Origin: Chitinophagaceae bacterium IBVUCB2 | GTDB taxonomy: Bacteria; Bacteroidota; Bacteroidia; Chitinophagales; Chitinophagaceae | Direction of reading: 5' to 3' | NCBI GenBank assembly: GCA_002127295.1 | Contig: NFUV01000003.1 | Span: 371,577 to 435,576, forward strand | Length of the DNA: 64,000 bases | In this document: positions 8,009 to 15,722 of the stretch, piece after piece | Position numbering within the stretch: position 1 is the stretch's first letter | How the letters are laid out: each line of letters opens with the position of its first letter | Notes under the pieces: generated by a model | Seen by the model: only the letters and a program-made list of their open reading frames with translations | Told to the model about the DNA's origin: nothing | Databases searched by the model: none | Position numbers and translations under genes: made by a program

Positions 8009-9841
8009 GTGCCAGATAAGATTACATTATTACCAGACAATATTGCGAACCAAATTGCAGCCGGAGAAGTAATTCAACGGCCAGCCAGCGCCATAAAGGA
8101 ATTGCTGGAAAATGCGGTTGATGCCGGAGCTACGGAGATCAAACTAATTATTAATGATGCCGGAAAATCTTTGATACAGGTTATTGATAACGGCAGCGGC
8201 ATGAGTGAAACTGATGCCCGTATGAGCTTTGAACGTCATGCTACTTCCAAAATAAAAAGTATTGAAGATTTATTTCATATAAGAACCATGGGCTTCAGAG
8301 GTGAGGCATTGGCTTCTATAGCTGCCGTGGCACAAGTAGAATTAAAAACAAAAAGAGTCGAAGACGAAACCGGCATTTATATAGAAGTAGAAAACAGTGC
8401 TGTAAAAAAACAAGAGCCCATTGCTGCACCTGTTGGTACCAGCATCGCCATGAAGAATTTATTCTTTAATGTGCCTGCCCGCAGAAATTTTTTGAAAAGC
8501 AATGCTGCCGAAATGCGGCATATTGTTGATGAGTTCACCAGAGTGGCAATGTCCTTTCCTGAAATACTGTTTACACTCACTGCCAACAATCAACAATTAT
8601 TTCATTTAGAATCCGGAAGTTTAAAGCAGCGTATCGTTCAATTGCTCGGCAATAATTACAATGCAAAACTGGTAACGGTTAAAGAAGAAACCGATTACAT
8701 GAACATTTATGGTTTTGTAGGCAAACCAGAAACAGCAAAAAAAACAAGAGGCGATCAATACTTTTTTGTCAATAACCGATTCATTAAAAGCCCTTATCTC
8801 AATCATGCGGTAATGAGTGCTTACCAGGAAATGATCCCTTCGGATAGTTTCCCGATGTATGTATTGTTTATCGACCTTGATCCGGCGGTGGTGGATGTAA
8901 ATGTTCATCCAACCAAACAGGAAATAAAATTTGAGGACGAAAAAATAATTTACGCTTTTGTACAAGCTGCTATCAAACATGCACTGGCACAATTCAGTGT
9001 AACACCCACCCTGGATTTTGACCTGGATGCTTCGATACAACAATTATCATCCATACAACAACCTTTTACGGAAGAAAGAAAATCAGCGGCCTCGTCCGGT
9101 TCGATCTTCAAAGGATTTACACAAAAACACCAGGCGCATTTTATTGAGAAGAATGATAAGAATGAGTTGAAACATTGGAGGGATTTCTACGAGAGTCCGG
9201 AGACGAGAGTCGGGAGTCAGGAGTCAATCCTAAAGAGCGGAGATACAATCCCAACACATGACACAAAACTAAAGACTGATGGAGAGCTGACTCAATTACT
9301 CAACACCTACATCACCCTTCCATCTGCGAATGGCTTTTTGCTCATTCATCAACAGGCAGCTCATGAAAGAGTATTGTATGAACAACTGAAAGCAGCAAGC
9401 AAAGACAAACCAGTGGCTACACAGCGTAGCATGTTTCCATCTACATTAGAGCTAACTCCTGCTGATGCTGCAATAATGCAGGAAATTATTGAAGACTTAC
9501 AACAACTCGGTTATACAATTGAACCATTTGGAAAAAACACATTTGTTATTCAAGGCACACCGGCGGATGTTGAAGCAGGCAATGAAAAACACATCATTGA
9601 TATTTTACTGGAGCAATACAAACATTTCAGCAATGAAGTAAAATTCTCTAAAAGAGAAAAACTCATCCGTTCTTTAGCAAGACAACAAGCCATTAAAACT
9701 GGTGTTCGATTAACGGAAAGAGAAATGCGCCAATTGGTGAATGATCTTTTTGCCTGCGAACAATCTAACTCAACGATGGATGGCAATCCAACTTATCTGG
9801 AGTTTAAGCAAGAACAGTTGGAGAGAATGTTTGGAAAATAA
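8009..9841 (+). CDS. mutL: DNA mismatch repair protein MutL
   Basis: A 610-residue protein. The N-terminal GHKL ATPase is fully conserved: IAAGEVIQRPASAIKELLEN (17-36), DNGSGM (60-65) and GFRGEALASI (95-104). The C-terminal dimerisation domain is present, but the endonuclease motifs are degenerate. The DQHAxxExxxxE site reads H447-QQAAHERVLYE, ACxxxIKAG reads A557-RQQAIKTG, and the CPHGRPT-like motif reads TMDGNPT (589-595). It is therefore probably a non-nicking MutL. The linker (395-406) is encoded by a heptamer repeat. The start is GTG; the next residues PDKITLLP align with normal MutL starts. Confidence 0.93.
   Translation: MPDKITLLPDNIANQIAAGEVIQRPASAIKELLENAVDAGATEIKLIINDAGKSLIQVIDNGSGMSETDARMSFERHATSKIKSIEDLFHIRTMGFRGEALASIAAVAQVELKTKRVEDETGIYIEVENSAVKKQEPIAAPVGTSIAMKNLFFNVPARRNFLKSNAAEMRHIVDEFTRVAMSFPEILFTLTANNQQLFHLESGSLKQRIVQLLGNNYNAKLVTVKEETDYMNIYGFVGKPETAKKTRGDQYFFVNNRFIKSPYLNHAVMSAYQEMIPSDSFPMYVLFIDLDPAVVDVNVHPTKQEIKFEDEKIIYAFVQAAIKHALAQFSVTPTLDFDLDASIQQLSSIQQPFTEERKSAASSGSIFKGFTQKHQAHFIEKNDKNELKHWRDFYESPETRVGSQESILKSGDTIPTHDTKLKTDGELTQLLNTYITLPSANGFLLIHQQAAHERVLYEQLKAASKDKPVATQRSMFPSTLELTPADAAIMQEIIEDLQQLGYTIEPFGKNTFVIQGTPADVEAGNEKHIIDILLEQYKHFSNEVKFSKREKLIRSLARQQAIKTGVRLTEREMRQLVNDLFACEQSNSTMDGNPTYLEFKQEQLERMFGK
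9192..9226 (+). repeat. Heptamer repeat (GAGTCNN, five units) inside mutL
   Basis: The units AGAGTCC, GGAGACG, AGAGTCG, GGAGTCA, GGAGTCA run without gaps, encoding ESPETRVGSQES in the disordered MutL linker. A unit length of 7 means any loss or gain would shift the frame. Confidence 0.75.
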
Positions 9842-9859
9842 GTTTTCGCTAAGGAGTAA

Positions 9860-11356
9860 TTAATAATTATTACGAATACCCTGCAAGAATTTCTCCATCG
9901 CTTTTCTTACATCTGTAGCTGATGCCTGGTGATTATTGACAAGCGTAGAAAAAATAAGCAGCTTTCCTTTTTTTGTATATAAGAAACCGCTGAAAGCCAC
10001 CACACCAGAAAGTGTTCCTGTTTTTGCAAAAATGAAACCGCTTTCAGTTTTATAGTAACTGCTGATCGTTCCTTCGCCGCCTGTTGGGAAAACAACTTTG
10101 ATACGTTCAATACCAAATTCATTTTTCATTTTAGTAAGGATGACGACAAAATCTTGCGGAGTAAATAAATTATAGCGGCTAAGGCCAGACCCATCTACCC
10201 ATCTTGGCTTTTGTGGCAGGTCTTTAAAATCTGTTTTAAGAATGGTGTCAATAATTTTTGCATCGTTCATTACGCCCAGCTTTTCATTACTCACCATTAA
10301 TAAAGATTGCTCTGCAAAAAAATTATCGCTGCGGTGCATCATGGGTTTTAGGAGGGAGTCGGTAGGTTGGGAGTGAATTTTAAACCAATTCTCAACATGT
10401 ACACTATGCCCAAATCCACCATTAAACTTACTTTTGGTTCTTGATGGCTGCAGATTCCTAAAACTAATATTCAAGCTATCTGCAATTATCCACTTAGCTG
10501 TTTGGCTGCCATTTGCAACAAAAGGAATATTTACTTGTGAAAATATATTTGCGGATTCCTTTATACTAAATTCATTTCTATCAAGCTGTCTTTCAAATCT
10601 CCCATATAAATTTTCTGAAGCAACAGTTTCTCCGTTAAAATAAAAGCTATTTGCTTCGATGCTTAAGTCACTATTGATTAGTGAATCAAAAAAGTGACAC
10701 TGCGTTTTAAAAACATTATACCTAGGCCTTCTTAAACTACTATCCAGAAATCGATCAGCAGCTTTTTTAAGCTTAATATTTACTACATTACCAAAAACAG
10801 GCATACTACTTCTTTCAGCCATGTACGTTGCATCATAATCATTCCAAGTCCAACCACTACCCCACTTTTCATCCTTCCATATTGTATCAAGAAATCCCCA
10901 TGAAATACCAGCTTTATCAAATTTTAAAAAATTAAATGCGGGTTGCCTTTTAAACTCTTCGTGCAAAAAAGTTGGATCACCTGTAGGTTGAATTACAATA
11001 ACATTATCGTTTGCAAAGGATGTTGAATACCCATACCTCAATCCCACTAAACTATCCCCCAAATATTTCATCGCTGCATAACAAGTAGGAATTTTAATAT
11101 TACTGGCTGGTACAAAATATTTATCGCCCTGGTAATTGTATAAATATTTATTGGTCTCAGAGTCAAAAATGCTGATACCTACATGTGCCGTCTGTAAGGC
11201 TTTTGCATCGAGTACATCTGCTTTTGCCGATTTGGCAATTTGTTTTTCTATGGAACAAGAAGACAGAAGAATGATGAATGATAAATGATGAATGATGAAT
11301 TGCTTAATACACCTAAATAATTTCGTCTTTCTTGTAATGCTGAATTCATACTTCAT
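9860..11356 (-). CDS. dacB: D-alanyl-D-alanine carboxypeptidase/endopeptidase, PBP4 type, lipoprotein
   Basis: A 498-residue S13-family penicillin-binding protein that trims or cuts peptidoglycan cross-links. With the chosen ATG (preceded by AGG 4 nt upstream) the catalytic motifs are Ser85-Asn-Ile-Lys in PASNIKIPT, SDN in MHRSDNFFAEQS, and K445-T-G in FAKTGTLSGVV. A lipobox LSSC with Cys34 predicts a lipoprotein. An in-frame upstream codon at 11380 would overlap the preceding gene and was not used. The hydrophobic core of the signal peptide (FIIHHLSFIILL) is encoded by a 7-bp tandem repeat. It lies 10 bp after the Gfo/Idh gene, probably in one transcript. Confidence 0.88.
   Translation of the reverse strand: MKYEFSITRKTKLFRCIKQFIIHHLSFIILLSSCSIEKQIAKSAKADVLDAKALQTAHVGISIFDSETNKYLYNYQGDKYFVPASNIKIPTCYAAMKYLGDSLVGLRYGYSTSFANDNVIVIQPTGDPTFLHEEFKRQPAFNFLKFDKAGISWGFLDTIWKDEKWGSGWTWNDYDATYMAERSSMPVFGNVVNIKLKKAADRFLDSSLRRPRYNVFKTQCHFFDSLINSDLSIEANSFYFNGETVASENLYGRFERQLDRNEFSIKESANIFSQVNIPFVANGSQTAKWIIADSLNISFRNLQPSRTKSKFNGGFGHSVHVENWFKIHSQPTDSLLKPMMHRSDNFFAEQSLLMVSNEKLGVMNDAKIIDTILKTDFKDLPQKPRWVDGSGLSRYNLFTPQDFVVILTKMKNEFGIERIKVVFPTGGEGTISSYYKTESGFIFAKTGTLSGVVAFSGFLYTKKGKLLIFSTLVNNHQASATDVRKAMEKFLQGIRNNY
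11269..11300 (-). repeat. 7-bp tandem repeat (ATTCATC) in the dacB signal peptide
   Basis: On the coding strand ATTCATC is repeated 4.6 times (one unit reads ATTTATC). It codes for the membrane-spanning core of the lipoprotein signal. Slippage by one unit would shift frame before the mature protein. Confidence 0.85.
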
Positions 11357-11366
11357 AATTCCTAAA

Positions 11367-12416
11367 TTAAAATGTAACAATTTTGCCAGAAGCAGAACTT
11401 TCCAACGCCGCTACTATTATTCTTGTATTCTTAATTCCATCCGCAGCTGGAACCGGGTTAGCTCCTTGTCCTGCCAATGCTTTATATACATCATCATAAT
11501 AACCCATGTAGTTACCAGGAGAAGATGTTGTTTCTTTACGCACCACTTCGCCATTTATTTCTGTGTGTAATAATCCATCTGGTGATGTTGGACCGGGACA
11601 CCAGGTTTCTAATGATGGTTTTGTTCCGGCTAATAATTGTTGCTCCTGCATGTCTGATCGTTGTTGTAAAAAACTTCCTTTCATTCCATGTAATACATAC
11701 GCATAGGTTGATTCCCTTGCAATCACTGTTGCTTTTAATCGAACTCTTAAACGGTCATAATAAAATAGCATTTCAAAATAATCGGGTACTGCTACATCAT
11801 CTCTCATTTTTATCAGGTCGGCAAACATGGCATTGGGAAAACCAAATAATTGAATGGCCTGGTCAACCAAATGCGGAGACAGATCAAATAAGTTTCCTGC
11901 ACCCGGCATGGCACCTTCTTTATGTTGCTTGCCACCAAAAGCTGGTCGGTAACGGTCGTAACGAATTTCTACTTCTCTTATTTCTCCCAATAAGTTTTGT
12001 TCTACTATTTCCTTCACCGCCCTGTAATCGCCATCATAGCGGCGGTTTTGATATACACTTAAAAACAAATTATTTTTCTCTGCCAATGCTGCTAACTCTT
12101 CTGCTTCTTTAACCGTAATCGCAAATGGTTTTTCAATCACCATATTCTTGCCCGATTGCAAAACCAATTTCGCCTGTTCAAAATGCAAATGCGTGGGTGT
12201 ATTCACCACTATCAATTCCAACTCTTTATCGGCACATAACTCTTCTACCGAACGGTATAATTTTGAATCCGGGTATCTTTCTCTCGAATCATTATTGTTT
12301 CTTTCAACAATAGCCGCTAATTCATAGCCGGGATGTGCCTCCAGAAATGGTGCATGGAATAATTTACCACTCATGCCATAAGAGCAGATACCGGTTTTTA
12401 TTTTTGATTTGGACAT
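11367..12416 (-). CDS. Gfo/Idh/MocA-family NAD(P)-dependent oxidoreductase
   Basis: A 349-residue dehydrogenase. The N-terminal Rossmann domain (GICSYGMSGKLFHAP, then AAIVERNNND) binds NAD(P), with the family motif EKPFAIT near residue 95. The C-terminal alpha/beta domain contains the catalytic-region segment GAGNLFDLSPHLVDQAI with the usual His. Such enzymes oxidise or reduce sugars and cyclitols; the substrate cannot be read from sequence. The Rossmann loop GMSGKLFHAPF is typical of the YdgJ/inositol-dehydrogenase-like subgroup. dacB follows closely downstream. Confidence 0.85.
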   Translation of the reverse strand: MSKSKIKTGICSYGMSGKLFHAPFLEAHPGYELAAIVERNNNDSRERYPDSKLYRSVEELCADKELELIVVNTPTHLHFEQAKLVLQSGKNMVIEKPFAITVKEAEELAALAEKNNLFLSVYQNRRYDGDYRAVKEIVEQNLLGEIREVEIRYDRYRPAFGGKQHKEGAMPGAGNLFDLSPHLVDQAIQLFGFPNAMFADLIKMRDDVAVPDYFEMLFYYDRLRVRLKATVIARESTYAYVLHGMKGSFLQQRSDMQEQQLLAGTKPSLETWCPGPTSPDGLLHTEINGEVVRKETTSSPGNYMGYYDDVYKALAGQGANPVPAADGIKNTRIIVAALESSASGKIVTF

Positions 12417-12426
12417 ACTGTATTTA

Positions 12427-12550
12427 TGTTGAGTAATGAACAGAACGATGAAGAGTGATTAATTTATTCTCTTCCACCGGAAGAAAATAAATTAACAGAC
12501 CTTTGGTCGCAACGAAGATGCCATGAAAAACTAAAGCCTGGTACATAACA
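12427..12550 (+). repeat. Interspersed composite repeat, copy B (degenerate)
   Basis: It holds TTGAGTAATGAACAGAACG then ATGAAGAGTG, and after a 50-bp interruption GGTCGCAACGAAGATG and AAAGCCTGGTACATAA. These match, in the same order, the minus strand of 14925-14986 (CGACGCAACAGACGATG, AAGCCTGGCACATAA), so it is a related but interrupted copy. It occupies most of the gap between two minus-strand genes. Confidence 0.5.
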
Positions 12551-12551
12551 A

Positions 12552-12586
12552 TTAACTCAAGACTACAGACAATGAACTCCGAACTG
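12552..12586 (-). repeat. Heptamer-phased degenerate repeat
   Basis: On the minus strand the units CAGTTCG, GAGTTCA, TTGTCTG, TAGTCTT, GAGTTAA follow each other in exact 7-nt phase, sharing AGT at positions 2-4 in four of the five units (TTGTCTG keeps GT only). It lies directly after the stop of the arginase-fold gene. Confidence 0.5.
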
Positions 12587-12588
12587 CT

Positions 12589-13722
12589 CTACCCTCTCTC
12601 CTGCGCCCTCAACCATCTTTCCGGTATCTCATTACTGCTTGCCAGCAAATAATCCTTATAACTACAGGCAATAAATTTTTTATCGGGCAATTGCATCCAC
12701 CATCTTCCCGTCTTTTTGCTTTGCAGAAAAATCGTTTCTACTTCTGCAAATGCCATATGATATTCGTTGAAAGAATCTTTTTCATCCAACGCCGCTTCTC
12801 TTCTGCTGCGGCTGCGGCCATCCAGCACATACCAAAGCATATTACTGATCTGTTTCGCTGTCAGCTCATCTTTATCATGCTGTGCATCATAACCGTAAAT
12901 ACCAATGCTGTTTACATTCGGACTCATACCGGCATATTGCATCAGCACACAAGATTCTTCTCCATTCAATCCATTTGGCGAAACTGTATTGGCTGGCGCA
13001 TAGGCATTGGCAATAGCCGTAATATCAAAGCTGAACATATTGCTGTTGCGGATAACCGGTTCCATCTCATCAATATTTTCTTTTACACTACCTACCCGGT
13101 AACAATCGAATCGCAACTTATCCATCGTTTCTAACATCCGTGGGTGCACATAATAACTTTGAAAAGCTATATGATTATAATGACGGAGAAAATTCGGCTC
13201 ACCCGTCAGCATCTCCATTAAAAAATTTTCATGCTTAAATGGAGATTCAAGATTCAGATCGATCAATGCATCCACACAAGAGGCTTCAATTAGTTTTTTA
13301 TTTTCTGCATATGCATGGTATTGCGAAAGAGTCAAATCATGAGAGCCGCCCAAAATAATAACTGTCTTTCCATCACCCATCAATTCCTGCACTACCGTTT
13401 TTAATGCCGCATACGAATCGGTATATAATGAACCCACTCTGATATTGCCTACATCAGCAATCTTAATATCCTGGTGCCAGTAGTATAACGAATAAAAATG
13501 CCGGCGGATAATATCCGGCGCTTCGCTGTGTCCATGTATCAAGCCGCTGCCCCGCTGTTCTCCGCAACCAACAATTACGATCTGGGCTTCATCGAGGTCA
13601 GGAAACTCCTCGTCGTAGACACTTATTATTTTTCCCAATTGTCCTTCTTTATATCCTTCATCGTGGGATATTTCGTGGAGGTTAACGGGAGAAAGGAAGT
13701 CCGAAATGTTGAGATGGTCCAT
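12589..13722 (-). CDS. Arginase/formiminoglutamase-fold protein with altered metal site
   Basis: A 377-residue ureohydrolase-fold protein; homologues in Bacteroidota are often called formimidoylglutamase. Motif 1 is GGSHD (His128). Motif 2 is D151-A-L-I-D155 where DAHxD is expected. Motif 3 is SFD233-I-T where SFDxD is expected. By comparison with arginase, the ligands of the first Mn (His, Asp, Asp, Asp) are kept, whereas the two residues unique to the second Mn (His and the last Asp) are Leu153 and Thr235. A normal binuclear hydrolase activity is therefore doubtful. It is divergent from pheS, and both genes have -7 boxes right next to their start codons. Confidence 0.75.
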   Translation of the reverse strand: MDHLNISDFLSPVNLHEISHDEGYKEGQLGKIISVYDEEFPDLDEAQIVIVGCGEQRGSGLIHGHSEAPDIIRRHFYSLYYWHQDIKIADVGNIRVGSLYTDSYAALKTVVQELMGDGKTVIILGGSHDLTLSQYHAYAENKKLIEASCVDALIDLNLESPFKHENFLMEMLTGEPNFLRHYNHIAFQSYYVHPRMLETMDKLRFDCYRVGSVKENIDEMEPVIRNSNMFSFDITAIANAYAPANTVSPNGLNGEESCVLMQYAGMSPNVNSIGIYGYDAQHDKDELTAKQISNMLWYVLDGRSRSRREAALDEKDSFNEYHMAFAEVETIFLQSKKTGRWWMQLPDKKFIACSYKDYLLASSNEIPERWLRAQERG

Positions 13723-13727
13723 ATCTA

Positions 13728-13735
13728 CAAAGCTA
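13728..13735 (-). promoter_or_regulatory. -7 box for the arginase-fold gene, 5 nt from its ATG
   Basis: On the minus strand it reads TAGCTTTG then TAGAT then ATG. An exact TAnnTTTG this close to the start implies a leaderless or near-leaderless mRNA. Confidence 0.55.
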
Positions 13736-13793
13736 AGGGTTAAGGAGAAAAAAGAGAGGTTTCATGCAGCGTTCACCGCTATCCTCCATTTCT

Positions 13794-13801
13794 TATCTTT
13801 G
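13794..13801 (+). promoter_or_regulatory. -7 box for pheS, 5 nt from its ATG
   Basis: TATCTTTG is an exact TAnnTTTG, followed by CCGCC and the ATG at 13807. The expected transcription start coincides with the start codon. Confidence 0.6.
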
Positions 13802-13806
13802 CCGCC

Positions 13807-14838
13807 ATGGAAAATTTGTTGAAACAAATAGAGAGTCATAAAAGTGAGATCGCTGCTTTTTCTGCAACAGATGCCAATGCAGTAGAAGAATTCCGCATCA
13901 AATATCTTGGCACCAAAGGCCTTGTAAAAGCCATCATGGGCGAAATGAAAAATGTAGCCCCCGAAAACAAAAAAGAAGCCGGGCAATTACTTAACGAGTT
14001 CAAGCTTTTTGTAGAAAATAAATTTGACACCTTAAAGGAGTCAACAGCCAACGGTCAACAGGCTAGTGCTAACGCAATCGACCTCAGTTTACCCGGAGAT
14101 ACATTACCGATCGGATCAAGACACCCCGTTGTTTTGATGAGAAACAGGATCGTTTCGATTTTTCAGCGTTTAGGTTTTGCCGTAGCAGATGGACCAGAGA
14201 TAGAAGACGACTGGCACAATTTCGGCGCCTTGAATTTACCGGAGCACCACCCTGCAAGAGATATGCAGGATACATTCTATATACAGCAAAATCCGGATTG
14301 GGTATTGCGTACCCATACCAGCAATGTGCAGATACGGGAAATGGAAAAAGGAAAATTGCCTATCCGGGTTGTTATTCCAGGCCGTGTATACAGAAATGAA
14401 ACGGTGAGTGCAAGAAGCCATTGCTTTTTTCACCAGGTAGAAGGATTATATATTGATGAAAATGTTTCATTCGCCGATCTGAAGCAAACACTTTACTTCT
14501 TTGTAAAAGAAATGTATGGCAAAGATGTAAAGGTTCGCTTCCGTCCTTCTTATTTTCCCTTTACCGAGCCAAGTGCGGAGATGGATGTAAGTTGTTTTAT
14601 CTGCGGCGGCAGTGGTTGTAATATTTGCAAAAAAACAGGATGGGTTGAGATCTTAGGTTGCGGTATGGTACATCCAAATGTATTGACCAACTGTGGCATC
14701 GATCCTAATAAATACACCGGCTTTGCCTTCGGTATGGGTATCGAACGTCCTGCCATGTTGAAATATGGTATCAATGATATTCGTCTGTTCAGCGAGAATG
14801 ATGTAAGATTCTTAAAGCAATTTACGTCGGCGATATAG
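13807..14838 (+). CDS. pheS: Phenylalanyl-tRNA synthetase alpha subunit
   Basis: A 343-residue class II synthetase catalytic subunit that charges tRNA-Phe with PheT. It has an N-terminal coiled-coil (1-85), motif 2 around RVYRNETVSARSHCFFHQVE and FRPSYFPFTEPSAEMDV, and motif 3 GFAFGMGIERPAMLKYGI. A CxxC-x5-CxxC insert (CFICGGSGCNIC) looks zinc-binding, as in many Bacteroidota PheS. pheT is not adjacent, so the two subunits are encoded apart. The downstream gap (14839-15002) contains repeats only. Confidence 0.95.
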   Translation: MENLLKQIESHKSEIAAFSATDANAVEEFRIKYLGTKGLVKAIMGEMKNVAPENKKEAGQLLNEFKLFVENKFDTLKESTANGQQASANAIDLSLPGDTLPIGSRHPVVLMRNRIVSIFQRLGFAVADGPEIEDDWHNFGALNLPEHHPARDMQDTFYIQQNPDWVLRTHTSNVQIREMEKGKLPIRVVIPGRVYRNETVSARSHCFFHQVEGLYIDENVSFADLKQTLYFFVKEMYGKDVKVRFRPSYFPFTEPSAEMDVSCFICGGSGCNICKKTGWVEILGCGMVHPNVLTNCGIDPNKYTGFAFGMGIERPAMLKYGINDIRLFSENDVRFLKQFTSAI

Positions 14839-14843
14839 TGTGA

Positions 14844-14867
14844 GAGTTCGGAGTTTTTAGTTAGGAG
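14844..14867 (+). repeat. Heptamer-phased repeat after pheS
   Basis: GAGTTCG, GAGTTTT, TAGTTAG, then GAG: three consecutive 7-nt units with conserved AGTT, the same consensus as the mutL repeat. Confidence 0.5.
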
Positions 14868-14888
14868 CCTGCCTGTCCGGTAGGCAGG
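14868..14888. repeat. GC-rich inverted repeat CCTGCCT-N7-AGGCAGG
   Basis: Perfect 7-bp arms around GTCCGGT. It is related to the palindrome at 2615-2630 and could fold as a hairpin or act as a weak terminator after pheS, although no T-tract follows. Confidence 0.55.
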
Positions 14889-14924
14889 TTCGGAGTTGGG
14901 TCGTTGTAAATTTATGTGCCAGGC

Positions 14925-14986
14925 TTATTGCTACTATCATCGTCTGTTGCGTCGCACTCTTCATCGTTCTGTTCGCTACTCAGCTT
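14925..14986 (-). repeat. Interspersed composite repeat, copy C
   Basis: The minus strand reads GCTGAGTAGCGAACAGAACG, ATGAAGAGTGCGACGCAACA, GACGATGATAGTAGC, AATAAGCC. The first 40 bp match copy A at 2734-2775; the GACGATGATAGTA block matches 31028-31042. It is the most complete copy in the window. Confidence 0.6.
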
Positions 14987-15002
14987 TATGCAAACCTCAG
15001 TA

Positions 15003-15722
15003 CTAATTGATATAGGCTTTCTCGGCCCATTGCAATTCTCCAGGCAGTCTATCTTTTGAAAATTCAATATGAATTACCCGTCTCTTTTTATTGTTTGTCG
15101 TTCTGGAAGAGCTGTGAAGCAATAAAGGTTTCATCAACATAACTCCACCTTTAGGAACGTTACAAACTTCTTCAGTATCTTTTGCCCAGTCAATAGTTTC
15201 AGGGTGATAAACGCCGTTTAAATGAGATTTGGGAATAACTTTTAATGCTCCGTTATTCTCGTCCGTATCATCAAGGTGAATACGTATCGTAAAAATATTT
15301 TGCAATATTTCAAGAGGTGGTTTTACCGCAAACTGACCTTGCTTCACTGTCCAGGAACTATAACCTTCCATTTCAATTCTTTTATTTACGGAAATAGTTA
15401 GATCCTGGTGATAGGATACATACCAGTTTGATGTATGCGGTTTATCAAAATAAATAGACTTTACTACAAAAAATCCTTCCCCAAATAGTTGTCTTATTAC
15501 TTGCTTAAGATTACTATTAAAAATTATTTGTGCGGACTCGGGAATTTCTTTTAGGAATTGACGGATAGCAAATAAGTCGTTCAATTTTCTGAATGTATCG
15601 TTTGAAGTATTGGCAGTATCAACAATTGAAATTATTTCATCTATCTCCGAATCTGAATAAATTTCTGATACAGAGGTAAACCCGTTACTATTAAAATCAT
15701 TTCTAATTGTAGAAAAATCCAT
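15003..15722 (-). CDS. Phytanoyl-CoA dioxygenase (PhyH)-family Fe(II)/2-oxoglutarate oxygenase
   Basis: A 239-residue double-stranded beta-helix oxygenase. The iron ligands appear as His105-Gln-Asp107 in SYHQDLTIS and His203 in LLLHSSSRTTN, with an Arg after it for 2-oxoglutarate. Other PhyH landmarks are RIHLDDTDENNGALKVIPKS. Family members hydroxylate varied small molecules or lipids; the substrate is unknown here. The ATG at 15722 shares one base with the TGA of the preceding gene (TGATG), so translation is probably coupled. A GTG one codon earlier is an alternative start. Confidence 0.85.
   Translation of the reverse strand: MDFSTIRNDFNSNGFTSVSEIYSDSEIDEIISIVDTANTSNDTFRKLNDLFAIRQFLKEIPESAQIIFNSNLKQVIRQLFGEGFFVVKSIYFDKPHTSNWYVSYHQDLTISVNKRIEMEGYSSWTVKQGQFAVKPPLEILQNIFTIRIHLDDTDENNGALKVIPKSHLNGVYHPETIDWAKDTEEVCNVPKGGVMLMKPLLLHSSSRTTNNKKRRVIHIEFSKDRLPGELQWAEKAYIN

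Noticed and set aside
8621..9043. 140-residue open frame opposite mutL
   Set aside because: Antisense shadow of a conserved protein; no recognisable features.
9192..9226. Heptamer arrays as a CRISPR or minisatellite locus
   Set aside because: Units are only 7 nt with no spacers of 25-40 nt and no cas genes; they are degenerate short repeats.
11477..12112. 211-residue open frame on the plus strand opposite the Gfo/Idh gene
   Set aside because: It is antisense to a well-conserved dehydrogenase; its translation is Leu/His/Ile-rich without domains. A mirror of coding bias.
12691..13134. 147-residue open frame opposite the arginase-fold gene
   Set aside because: Antisense shadow with no conserved motif.
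14821..15002. tRNA gene in the gap after pheS (GC-rich stem near 14868)
   Set aside because: The arms form a simple palindrome; no T-loop GGTTCRA, anticodon arm or acceptor pairing could be found.
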